From Chara braunii (lineage: Eukaryota; Streptophyta; Charophyceae; Charales; Characeae): 20,479 nt of DNA. A program made the position numbers and the translations under genes. The notes beneath the pieces were generated by a model, which ran no database searches, was not told the DNA's origin, and worked only from the letters and a program-made list of their open reading frames with translations. Where the stretch lies: contig BFEA01000489.1 of the NCBI GenBank assembly GCA_003427395.1, forward strand, positions 1,156,505-1,176,983, in the 5' to 3' direction. Positions 1 through 7,816 of this stretch are shown here, in pieces (position 1 is the stretch's first letter; each line of letters begins with the position of its first letter).

Positions 1-47
1 AGGGACAGGGGGTGCGCCGGAGTGTTAACATGCCTATGGGTAGGGTA

Positions 48-113
48 GGTGATGTAGCTCAGCGGTTAAATGTGCATTGTGGTATAAGGTTGCGGGTTCA
101 AAACCCTGCAGCC
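48..113 (+). repeat. tRNA-derived SINE-like head (Pol III A and B boxes)
   Basis: The segment TAGCTCAGCGG at 55-65 fits the Pol III A-box consensus. GGTTCAAAACC at 95-105 fits a B box. The distance from the T8-like base (55) to the T54-like base (97) is about four bases shorter than in a canonical tRNA. The T stem pairs only partly, and the flanking seven-base arms do not pair. I therefore read it as a tRNA-derived SINE head or decayed tRNA pseudogene and not as a working tRNA. The following 114-264 is GC-rich sequence in which I see no gene. Confidence 0.5.
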
Positions 114-264
114 TTGCGCATGGACACTGGCAGGGCGCTAGATTGACGCACGGCTGGACACACATCCCCTCGGGCTCACGCATGGTACTATCACGTAAGA
201 AGGTGGGGAAAAGAGAGTGAAGGTTGGCGAGGAAGAAGGTGCCGGCAGCCATAGCCGACAGAGG

Positions 265-425
265 GTTGACCGGGCGTTGACCAGAGGGTTGACCGAGCTT
301 TGACCAGAAAGTTGACCGGGCGTTGACCAGAGGGTTGACCGGGCCTTGATCAGAGGGTTGACCGGGCGTTGACCAGAGGGTTGACCGAGCGTTGACCAGA
401 GGGTTGACCAAGGCGTTGACCGGAG
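265..425. repeat. 23-bp minisatellite of TTGACC-containing half units
   Basis: Starts of the GTTGAC core (or close variants) fall at 265, 276, 288, 299, 311, 322, 334, 345, 357, 368, 380, 391, 403 and 415. The spacing alternates 11 and 12 bases, giving a 23-bp unit in about seven copies. Because 23 is not a multiple of three, translation gives a 23-residue repeat. A long minus-strand open frame (34-411) results purely from this array. Each half unit contains TTGACC, the core of the plant WRKY W-box, but no function is shown by the sequence. Confidence 0.9.
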
Positions 426-446
426 CTGCTGACCACGACTTTGACC

Positions 447-494
447 AAGCTGGAGTGGAATAATCTCGCCAAGCTGGAGTGGTATAATCTCGCC
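447..494 (+). repeat. 24-bp perfect-length tandem duplication
   Basis: The unit AAGCTGGAGTGGAATAATCT plus CGCC occurs at 447-470 and again at 471-494 with one base change (GAATAA versus GTATAA). The length is a multiple of three. In one plus frame it reads KLEWNNLA then KLEWYNLA, so it may be a short in-frame duplication in the upstream part of element A gag. Confidence 0.85.
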
Positions 495-499
495 AAGCC

Positions 500-1117
500 C
501 TTAGCCTAGATGAGGGTAGTGTGGACGAAGTCCCCTACGAGCATATTGAGTGGGGGCTATAGGAGGAGGACAATGGTGTGAGCCAAGGGAGGACTTACGC
601 TGCTGTCGCGGCTGGAGGGAGGCCGCAAGGAGGAGGTAGAGGCCAGGGCCAAGGGGGCCGGGCCTCAGGTGGTGGTACCCCGGGTGTTCAGGGGGTTGGC
701 GGTAGAGGAAACCGCCAAGAGGGAGGCAGGGGTGAAGGTCCCCCGCCAAACCGCTCAGGGAATCGGTCACCTAATAGGGGAAATAAATCACCCTATAGGA
801 GAGGAGGATGGCACCTAGGGATGCCTCAGGGCAGGCCCTGGGAAGACTTGGGCCTGAGCCAACACGTATGGCAATAATGTGTGGACCAGGGGCAATGCAT
901 TTACTGCGGTGAGTCGCCGGTGACCCTAGCCACATCATTAAATATTGTCCAAAGTATAGAGAGGTCCGTTCGGCTGCCGAGGGGTCAAAAGACAGCCGCC
1001 GGTAGGGGTAGCAACTGCCCCTACTATAAGGTCATGTGGGGAAACGAGCGCGAGTCGGCAGGAAACTCCCACACCACATGCGCCTATGGCAGAGGTTGCG
1101 GGCCGGTGCCTAAATAG
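500..1117 (+). pseudogene. Gag C-terminal remnant with broken CCHC zinc knuckle (element A)
   Basis: From 578 the frame encodes a Gly/Arg-rich stretch (GRPQGGGRGQGQGG and NRSGNRSPNRGNKSPYRRGG), like the nucleic-acid-binding tail of a retrotransposon Gag. The same frame upstream to about 500 also looks coding (DEVPYEHIEWGL) but has a TAG at 560-562. From 896 the first half of a knuckle, CIYCGES, is followed by the second half HIIKYCPKYREVRSAAE in a different frame, so a frameshift near 925 splits the CX2C...HX4C motif. The family role is packaging of element RNA. The capsid domain expected upstream is absent, replaced by the minisatellite region. Confidence 0.75.
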
Positions 1118-1542
1118 TTGTCCAGAGACCGCTTGTGTTAGGTTCTCTTTAGGCACTTTCCTCACAGGCGTGGTCGATGAGTTGAAGGAGAGAATGACCG
1201 TCTGGGCCAAGATGAAGAAGGAGAGTAGAGGACAGCTAGTCTTGGTAGATGTAGAGATTTTTAGAGGCAGAGTAGGGGCCCTCGTAGACAGTGGGGCCAC
1301 CCGCAGCTATTAGTAGGAAGGCGCTGCAAAAGTTGAAGCTGGGATCAAAAGTCCAAAAGCTAGCAGACCCCGTATTAAGTATCCTCGGAGATAATCGCAC
1401 GATGCGAGTAGAGGACTACGTAGAGGGAGTCCAGGCGTACTTCCACCTAGAGAAAGATGGAAAGGTGGAGAAAGTTCTCCATTCCCTGACTCTCCTCGTA
1501 GAAGACAACCTTCCTTTCGATATAGTCCTAGGGATGGACTAG
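1086..1542 (+). pseudogene. Retropepsin-like aspartic protease relic (element A)
   Basis: The retroviral-type aspartic protease motif appears as ALVDSGATRSY, with the catalytic Asp codon at 1287-1289. A frameshift of about two missing bases near 1309 moves the reading to ISRKALQKLKLGSK. The domain then continues to the conserved end motif LPFDIVLGMD at 1510-1539. The Trp that normally follows LGMD is a stop here (TAG at 1540-1542, one transition from TGG). In an intact element this enzyme would cut the Gag-Pol polyprotein as a homodimer. The frame continues through further stops at 1603 and 1639 into the RT region. Confidence 0.88.
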
Positions 1543-1656
1543 GGAGAGGCAGAAGGGGCCACACTCCATTTGAGAGGGCATGAGTGTAGGCTCCCTAGCC
1601 CGTAAGGTGGAGTCAAGACTGCCCGTCTGTTCCACGTGTGAGGAGTAAACAACTCC

Positions 1657-3690
1657 TTGACACATTGTTGCCTTAGTGCTCATGCATTTGCAAGATTAGT
1701 GAAGAAGGAGCAGCTAGAGGAACAAGTTTCCGTAGCCTATGTTAAGCCAGTGACTGAGCCTAAGGAGGAAAAGCCTATATACCCTTCTATTGCCAAGCTG
1801 CTGGAAGAGTTCACAGACTTAGCAAAACCGCTGACAGGAGTAGTACTGCGGCCTATCCAGCATCGCATTGAGATAGAGCCTGGCAATAGAACTCCAAAGG
1901 GAGCAGTGTATAGGATGTCCCCACGGGAGTTGGAGGAGCTGCACAAGCAATTAGACGAGTTCCTAGAGAAGGGTTGGATTAGGCTCAGTTCGTCTCCCTT
2001 CGGAGCACCTGTTGAATTTGTCCCCAAGAAGGAGGGAGAGCTTAGGATCAACAGAAAATTTTTCCAGAATTAAATAATCATTCTAGAGTAAAATTACATT
2101 CTAAATTTCAAATTTTCATTCCATATGAAAAATGTCATTCCAATTTTAAAATTTTTCGTCTTACTTGAAAATCTTCCCTCCAAGAATGGGGTATCCCTTC
2201 TTATTTGAACTGCATACTAGAGATGGAATGAAAGTCTAGATGAGTTCATGAAATATTTTAATTGGACTGTCATTCTAAGTAAGGATTTCCAGTCATAAAT
2301 AGGTTAATCCAATCCAAATTAGAAGATATTTGTTGTAGTAGAATGAAAATCTAATTAAAAAAATTCATAAACTCGTCCAGACTTTCATTCCATTTTGAAC
2401 AAATAGATGTAGTTGTAAGGGAAAACTCATATTTAGACGGGAACTTGTCAAATTAAATTGAAAATTTTAGAATTTGACGAACATTGGAATGATAATTTAT
2501 AAATATGAAGGATTTATTTTTTATGGAATGTTTTTTCAACTTTCATTTTTAGTGGGAATTTTTCTGTTGATGTGCATAGACTATAGGGGTCTGAACACAA
2601 TCACCGTGAAGAATGTTGAGCCACTACCCAGGATAGACGATCTCTTAAATTGAGTGCAGGGGTGCAAATATTTCTCGAAGATAGATTTGAAGTCTGGATA
2701 CCATCAAATAGAGATTCACCTTGATGATCAGTACAAGACAGCTTTCCAGACTGGATATGGGCATTACGAGTTTATAGTAATGCCCTTTGGACTAACCAAT
2801 GCGCCAACGACTTTTCAGCGTTGTGTGAACGGCTTGTTCAGGTCGTGGTTAGATTGATTTGTAGTAGTTTACCTAGACGATATTGTAGTATTTAGTAAGA
2901 CCCTCCAAGAGCATCAGGGTCATCTGAGGCAGGTCTTGGAGAACCTAAGAGAAACTAACTTCAAGATCATTGCGAAGAAATGCGAGTGGGCGAAGATCCA
3001 AGTATTGTATCTAGGCCATGTTTTAGACCGAGACGGCATCAAACCCGAAGACAGCAAGATTGCAGTGATTAGAGATTGGCCTACACCCCGCACGTTGACA
3101 GAATTGTGGTCGTTCCTAGGCCTAGCCAACTACTATAGGAATTTCGTGAGGAACTTCTTCACCATCGCTGCACCCCTTCGCAGGTTGTTGAAGAAAGAAG
3201 CGATCTGGAAGTGGGACAAGGAATGCACATTTGCCATGAAGAAGTTAAAGCAGGCATTGATAGAGTATCCGGTCCTTAAGGTAGTCAATCCGTCCTTACC
3301 TTTCGTCGTCACTACTGACGCGAGCCAGTATGGTATAGGTGTTGTGTTACAGCAAGACGATGGCCATGGATATAGGCCCGTGGAGTTCATGTCTGCTAGG
3401 ATGCCTTCAGAAAATGTAGCGACGTCTACCTATGAGAGGGAACGCTACGCTCCCAGGCAAGCTTTAGAACACTGGAAGCACTACTTGCTTGGAGGCACTT
3501 TAAAGTCTACTCAGACCATGAGACGTTAAGGTGGTTAAAGACTCAGGCCAAGATGACACCTAAGTTAACTAGGTGGGCCGCAGAGTTAGACCAGTATGAT
3601 TTTGAGCTCAAGTCAGTCAAAGGAAAATATAACGTAGTTTCAGATGCTCCAAGTAGGAGAGCCGACTACTTTGGAGCTATCGTCCATTAT
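1657..3690 (+). pseudogene. Reverse transcriptase and RNase H relic, split by a MITE (element A)
   Basis: The N-terminal RT part (TPKGAVYRMSPRELEEL, GWIRLSSSPFGAPVEFVPKK) runs from 1657 to 2048 and breaks off inside the LRMCIDYRGLN motif. The motif resumes at 2570 after the insertion. Downstream are YFSKIDLKSGYHQIEI, MPFGLTNAPTTFQ and the catalytic YLDD at 2870-2881. Stops at 2651 and 2855 interrupt it. From 2858 to 3529 the frame is open through the thumb and connection (LGHVLDRDGIKP, FLGLANYYRNFV) into RNase H, with TTDASQYG and a YERERYA segment. A one-base loss near 3497 shifts the rest (HFKVYSDHETLRWL, SDAPSRR) into another frame. The catalytic Asp pairs survive, but the protein cannot be made. 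Family role: minus- and plus-strand cDNA synthesis. Confidence 0.95.
2049..2569. mobile_element. 521-bp palindromic MITE-like insertion in RT
   Basis: AT-rich DNA begins CAACAGAAAA at 2049 and ends with the exact inverse TTTTCTGTTG at 2569, flanked by AT at 2047-2048 and AT at 2570-2571. Removing the element and one AT restores the RT codon order at LRMCIDY. The insert therefore postdates an open RT frame, and its ends are defined to the base. Interior arms at 2224-2263 and 2353-2392 are inverted copies, 40 bp each with about five mismatches. Further CATTCCA-type sequences pair at larger distance, so most of the element could fold back. There is no coding capacity. A 2-bp duplication fits none of the usual plant families neatly. 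It has no GT/AG ends, so it is not a spliceosomal intron. Confidence 0.88.
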
Positions 3691-4885
3691 CTGGATAGGG
3701 AGAGACCTGCAACAAAAAGTGAGAGAGGCGTATGCGCAAGACCCTATCTATAGCGACCTCCTCAAGAAAGTCAAGGAGGCCTCCGAGACCGAGCCAGATT
3801 ACCGCACTATTGATATTACTATTCGAGAAGACTAACGTAGTGGACAGATTGTTCGTCTCCAACAAAGAAGAGATTCGTAGTTTGATCCTAGGGGAATGTC
3901 ACGATATAGAGGGACACTTTGGTTGGAAAAAAACTCTAGCCAACCTAATGCACGTGTACACCTGGCCAGGGATGAAGAATGACTGCGTAGAGTATGTTCG
4001 CAGTTACAAGGTTTGCCAGAGGAATAAGACTACTACGCGTGCCCCTCTAGGTCTTCTCAGACCCTTGCCTATTCCTGACCAGCCAAGAGATTTAGTATCT
4101 ATGGACTTTATGGATGCTGGCGTCAAGAGTAGGCATGGTAAGAACCAAGTCATGGTACAGAGTTAGTGATTCGAAAGTTTTTTTATCATTGGGTCAGTGA
4201 GCACGGGGTCTCATTGTCCATAGTTAGTGATAGAGACACCCGGTTCAATAGTCAGAACTAGCAGGAGTTGATGAGAGTCTATGGCTCCAAGTTGTTAATG
4301 TCATTTGACCGTCATCCAGAGACCAACGGTCAGACTGAACAGATGAATAAGATCCTGCAGCAAGTTCTGTGTATGTACATTAGACCTTATTAAGTCAAAT
4401 GGGACAAGATGCTTCCAAAGGTAGCCAGCGCCTACAACAACAGTGTGCACTTGTCTACCTGTCGCACTCCCAACGAGTTACATAAGTCTTTCAGACCTCG
4501 TAGACCATTTGAAGGACTTAACCGGGATCAGATACAGAGGCTGGCGCCCGGTACTAGGGAGTTTGCGCTACAGCACGAGAAAGAATTAACTACTGTGATA
4601 AAAAACCTCAGGAAGGCCCAACATCGAATGATAGAGCAAGCTAATAAGCACCGTCGCCAGTCACAGTTCCAAGTAGGTGACTTAGTCTGGGTCAAGTCTA
4701 AAGAGTTCACTCCTGAGGAGAATATCTCGCAAAAGTTACTGCCCGCATATAGAGGACCGTGGCTAGTTCTAAAAGTCAAGGGCGGAGAAAATGGGTCGGC
4801 CTACACAGTCCAGATCCCAGTACACCTCCACACCTACCCTGTATTTCATGCATCCAAGTTGTTGCCGTATGTCACAAGTCAGTAG
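3691..4885 (+). pseudogene. Integrase relic (element A)
   Basis: After RNase H the linker reads QQKVREAYAQDPIYSDLL in one frame and then shifts near 3820. The zinc-binding domain follows in the 3732-4166 frame: CHDIEGHFGWKKTL with HX4H, then RSYKVCQRNK. The first Cys of the CX2C pair is Tyr here (TAC at 4005-4007). The core begins with DLVSMDFMD (first catalytic Asp), then loses about twenty codons at a junction near 4153. It resumes in the next frame with SIVSDRDTRF (second Asp) and HPETNGQTEQMN (catalytic Glu). Stops lie at 4259 (expected Trp), 4391 (expected Gln) and 4883. The C-terminal part FQVGDLVWVKSKEF and GPWLVLKVK is the usual integrase SH3-like region. Family role: insertion of cDNA into the genome. 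Confidence 0.93.
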
Positions 4886-5101
4886 TTTCCATCTAGACGG
4901 TCTATGATCCCTCCAGACATGGATGGAAAGTATGACATTGACGGCATCGTAGGTGAAGATCTGTGTAGAACAGGAGGTAGAGGTCGTCCACAGAAACAGT
5001 ATAAAGTTCGATTTGCTTATCAAGAGGCGGAGGACGACCGCTGGTTTACGAGAACATAACTTCTAGAAACAACTCCCGGCATAGTTAGAGCCTATGAATG
5101 A
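4886..5101 (+). pseudogene. Chromodomain-like C-terminal tail of element A polyprotein
   Basis: In the same frame as the integrase C-terminus, past the TAG at 4883, the sequence reads DGKYDIDGIVGED, then QYKVRFAYQEAEDDRWFTR and TTPGIVRAYE, ending at TGA 5099-5101. The aromatic YKVRF and W residues separated by acidic residues match the layout of chromodomains at the end of chromovirus integrases. In intact relatives these are thought to read histone methylation and steer integration to heterochromatin. A TAA at 5057 interrupts it. Assignment is by motif and position only. Confidence 0.72.
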
Positions 5102-5411
5102 GATAAGAAGAGAAAAGGTCCTGCCTTGGATTAAATTATTCTCGGAGGACCTCGAATTTAGGCCGGCGGGAGTGAAACGGTTTTCACCTGTCAGCAGTAG
5201 CGAGTGCAGATCCCAGGGCTTGATCCCTACTTCTCACCTTACCTGTGTACAGTATTTGTGTCGACCCCAAGTGTTTGAACCCGTGACCTGTGTTTGGACA
5301 ATTGTTGTTGTTTGTCGTAGATCGGTGTAGGGGTAGGGGCTCGATCTGTAGACCTGTCGGATAGGAGTCCTAGTGAGTTCTAGAAGTCGTAGGTGTAGGT
5401 TGTCCAAAGGG

Positions 5412-5473
5412 TCAAGGTCGTAGCTGCTACAGTCCTGAAAGATCAAGGTCGTATCTGCTACAGTACCGAAAGG
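5412..5473 (+). repeat. 31-bp tandem duplication
   Basis: TCAAGGTCGTAGCTGCTACA begins at 5412 and TCAAGGTCGTATCTGCTACA at 5443. The two 31-bp units differ at a few bases (AGTCCTGAAAG versus AGTACCGAAAG). They lie in the LTR-like region. Confidence 0.85.
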
Positions 5474-5706
5474 CCAAGTCTACAGACTTCCAGAAGTGGC
5501 CTTTCGGAGTAGGCTCACGTTACAAAGAGGCAAGTGGGCAAGTGGTGGACCCAACCTCAGTGTGTTGGCAGTGCAACTGCGGTGAGGTTGCGGTCCAACC
5601 CCTTGCAGTACGATCCAGTCAGTCCCAGTCCAGTCCAGCAAGTACTATACGAGACTCTGTGCACAATGGGCCGATGAAAAAGGGTCAGACCAGCGAGCTA
5701 CAAAGG

Positions 5707-5713
5707 TATAAAT
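5707..5713 (+). promoter_or_regulatory. Possible TATA box of the LTR-like region
   Basis: TATAAAT in a GC-moderate context, downstream of the putative polypurine tract and about 440 bases before the AATAAA motif, is the order expected of an LTR promoter. It is a motif match only. Confidence 0.3.
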
Positions 5714-6151
5714 CAGAGGGCAGCACCCAACCATTCATGCATTCCTGCGTAAGCCATGCGGGAGCGCTGCCATAGCGACTTGTGCGAGGTAGTCTGCAGT
5801 GAGCCCGAGGACGAAGTGGACGAGAAGCAGATAGCCATAGCGATAGGGTAGTAGCGGCCATAGCCGCCATAGCTGTAGGTGTGTGTGAGTGTGTGCATGA
5901 GGGTATAGAGTGTTGCGTGCGGGATATCAAGGGTGATCCTGTGTGCGAACAAGAGTGTTGAGTGAGTGACGATAGAGAGTTGTACAAGCGATGTGCCGCC
6001 ATAGCCAGTGAAAGTGAACTTGTATCTGAACTGAGTTTTTGGTACTCTATCTCTGAGTTCGGAGTGGGTGACTGGCGCCAGTTTGTTGCACAACCTGTTT
6101 GCATGCGTGTGAAGTGTGAATGAATGCGAGTCTGATTGCAATGTAAAGATG

Positions 6152-6170
6152 AATAAATAAATAAATAATA
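6152..6170 (+). terminator. Possible polyadenylation signal, AATAAA repeats
   Basis: AATA is repeated four times and contains overlapping AATAAA hexamers, close to the right end of the LTR-like region. It could act as a polyadenylation signal for element A transcripts, or be a simple tetranucleotide microsatellite. Confidence 0.35.
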
Positions 6171-6361
6171 TAGGGTTGTAGATCTACAAACATACTTTTT
6201 TTCTTTTTTTCTTTTTGCTGATTCCTTGTTGATAAAACAAATATCCGTGGGTGGCGTTGATACGTGTCAAATTGGTTGTTCAATGCCAGTTCAACGTTGA
6301 TTCAACGCGCGTTAAATTATTTCACGTGGACCTCAAGTTGAATCAAAATCCAGTCACTCAG

Positions 6362-6658
6362 TTAACCGCTGAAAGGGTGCAGCCTTGCAGGGGTATTCGT
6401 GAGACAAAAGGGTAACTCGAAGTGATCATACATAATTCAGAACCGCGTATTGTGTTGATCCTTAGGGGCCACCTCGATCTGGTGGTAACCTGACTGTATA
6501 TGAATTTTACTGAAATATTTGCAGCCCTGTAGTTGGTAAAGCAAATAGTCAATCCGAGGTAGGGGTTCTGCGGAATTTAGACCTTAATAGTGAATACACA
6601 GTCTGAGCTCGTGTTCCTTTATGAACACGCCGTAAGGAGAGGAAATCGGCCTAATCCA
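6362..6658 (-). pseudogene. Reverse transcriptase N-terminal fragment (element B)
   Basis: The minus frame from 6658 reads WIRPISSPYGVFIKEHELRL, then CIHY, a stop, GLN, and AEPLPRIDYLLYQLQGCKYF, SKIHIQSGYHQIEV, KDQHNTRF, a stop, and LPFCLTNTPARLHPF. These align in order with the fingers and palm of Ty3 RT (compare the same motifs at 1975-2830 in element A). A few codons are missing after GLN and before LPF. The frame ends at 6362-6364, and the catalytic YXDD segment is not found further left. The similarity is split by stops and is easily missed by ORF finding. Confidence 0.88.
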
Positions 6659-6699
6659 TCGTTTTTAAGCAAGGTCCTGAAGTTATTTCTTTTGTTCTT

Positions 6700-6945
6700 T
6701 TAATTCCCGTAGAGAAATACGGTAGTGTGCTTAATGGTTATTTCAGTTACTCTCGTTGATTCAACTTGCACGTCCTTATATCCGTCAATGATTTTCTTAA
6801 TAGAAGGAGGATAGGAAGTTAAGTACCCACTCACGTTCTTCACGAGCTTCATCATTACTTCGAGTTCTAACTTCTTTTTCGTGACCATACTTGTGAAGGC
6901 AGGTAGACTCATACAATAGAAAGACAATGATGAATCTGACCTCAT
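6700..6945 (-). pseudogene. Protease-RT linker remnant (element B)
   Basis: An 81-residue open frame on the minus strand contains MSLPAFTSMVTKKKLELEV and YPPSIKKIIDGYKDVQVE. It lies exactly between protease and RT. The last part resembles the segment where Ty3 RTs begin, with a Pro-x-Ile, a hydrophobic pair and a YxDVF-like motif. It compares with YPSIAKLLEEFTDL in element A. There is no catalytic domain. Confidence 0.65.
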
Positions 6946-7000
6946 TTTGTTAAATAACTTAATTCGTTTTATTCTTTGGTTTTCAATTTTTAATTAAACA

Positions 7001-7342
7001 CTACAAGCCTATGTACTTGGTATTTGCGTCGGCCTCTTCATGCTTATTCATACTAATAATCAAGTCAAAGGGTAAGTTCTTCTCAATCCAAAATGCTAGC
7101 TGATGCAGAATCTTATTCCTTTTATGAGTTTTATAATAACATTTGACGTTGAATTTCTTTACACAATGAGAGACGATTATGATTCTTTGATTAGTAAGCA
7201 TACACATAAGAGGCTTAAACAACTCTTTCACCCGCACACGAAGATGCATTTTTCGAATAGCTTTCTCTGATATATAGGATCTAGTTGACCCAGGGTCAAG
7301 CAAAGCACCAGTCCTAGTCTTCACAACCTTGTTGGCCTCCAC
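7001..7342 (-). pseudogene. Retropepsin-like protease relic (element B)
   Basis: The 113-residue minus frame reads KTRTGALLDPGSTRSYISEK, then IRKMHLRVRVKELFKP and ends LPFDLIISMNKHEEADA. It is colinear with the element A protease: ALVDSGATRSY, ISRKALQKL and LPFDIVLGMD. The active-site triad DSG has become DPG (coding bases 7283-7297 on the plus strand), and the LGMD end motif has become IISMN. Both changes suggest loss of function. This frame is otherwise open over its full length. Confidence 0.85.
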
Positions 7343-7816
7343 GACACTGATCTCATCCTCTCCCGACTCATTGACATTGCTCGTCTTACCTTCGGTTCCT
7401 CCGATGAGCCATCTCTCATCGTCTCATCGTCACAAACAACGAGCAGATACTTATGGCGCTTTTGTCTCCACATAAATTGACATAAGTCTTTTTCCCGTCT
7501 CATTATATTGTCGACCCTTTACTACGACAATATACATAGCTTCCGCCTCGGAGGTCATTTGCTCTCGTTACAAAGCAAGATCACGAAAGTGATGATACGT
7601 GAGCTTACAAACTTTCGCTTCACCAACCAGTTGACACCGTATTGGTTACAGGAGTGTCCGGGGGTAGATTCAAAGTATCAGGGCATCATTCATGTTGAGA
7701 CCAGGGACCCTTAGCAGTTTGTCCCGTGAGAGTGTATCGACAAAAGTCCATTGTCGTTATCCTATAGTGGTAAGTTGCTCAAAGGTTTTGGTAGTTTTGG
7801 TCTTATCTAAAAATAT
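7343..7816. other. Gag-protease gap of element B, no firm domain
   Basis: This stretch should hold the C-terminal gag and zinc knuckle of element B. I see short open frames on the minus strand (7503-7321, SICGD and MRREKDLCQF segments) and on the plus strand (7508-7714), but no CX2CX4HX4C motif in any frame. It is treated as decayed element sequence. Confidence 0.5.

Larger units (their letters stand above)
500..5101 (+). mobile_element. Element A: decayed Ty3/gypsy chromovirus-type retrotransposon
   Basis: The order from left to right is gag zinc knuckle, aspartic protease, reverse transcriptase, RNase H, integrase and a C-terminal chromodomain-like tail. This is the Ty3/gypsy (Metaviridae) order, as opposed to Copia. 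The capsid part of gag is missing and no matching 5' LTR is visible, so the left end is truncated or replaced. The pol frame is broken by stops at 1540, 1603, 1639, 2651, 2855, 4164, 4259, 4391, 4883 and 5057. There are frameshifts near 1309, 3497, 3700 and 3820, a deletion near 4153, and a MITE insertion at 2049-2569. Several stops sit where the family has Trp or Gln, consistent with G-to-A and C-to-T decay. The copy is dead. Confidence 0.93.
5102..6180 (+). other. LTR-like noncoding region 3' of element A
   Basis: Directly after the pol stop lies sequence with purine-rich GGCCGGCGGGAGTGAAA (5161-5177), which could be a polypurine tract. It is followed by about 1 kb of moderately GC-rich DNA and then the abrupt switch to AT-rich DNA near 6180. 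A TATAAAT (5707) and an AATAAA-rich stretch (6152-6170) lie in LTR-like order. No second copy is present in the window, so LTR identity cannot be shown. Open frames on both strands here (for example 5685-6141 on the minus strand) are of low complexity and match nothing I recognise. The octamer GCCATAGC or close forms recurs at about 5769, 5833, 5857, 5866 and 6000. Confidence 0.45.

Noticed and set aside
34-411. 125-residue minus-strand ORF with a 23-residue repeat
   Set aside because: It is a by-product of the 23-bp minisatellite, whose unit length keeps frames open. There is no domain and no start context.
2049-2569. Insertion in RT as a spliceosomal or group II intron
   Set aside because: The ends are CAACAG/CTGTTG inverted repeats, not GT-AG, and no domain V or branch-point structure is evident. 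The host frame is already broken elsewhere.
5216-5285. Reverse-strand B-box-like matches GATCAAGCC and GGGTTCAAAC
   Set aside because: No A box at the right distance on that strand, so no support for a tRNA or SINE there.
5685-6141. Two overlapping minus-strand ORFs of about 140 residues
   Set aside because: Ser/Thr/His-rich low complexity in two frames at once, antisense to the LTR-like region, with no recognisable motif.
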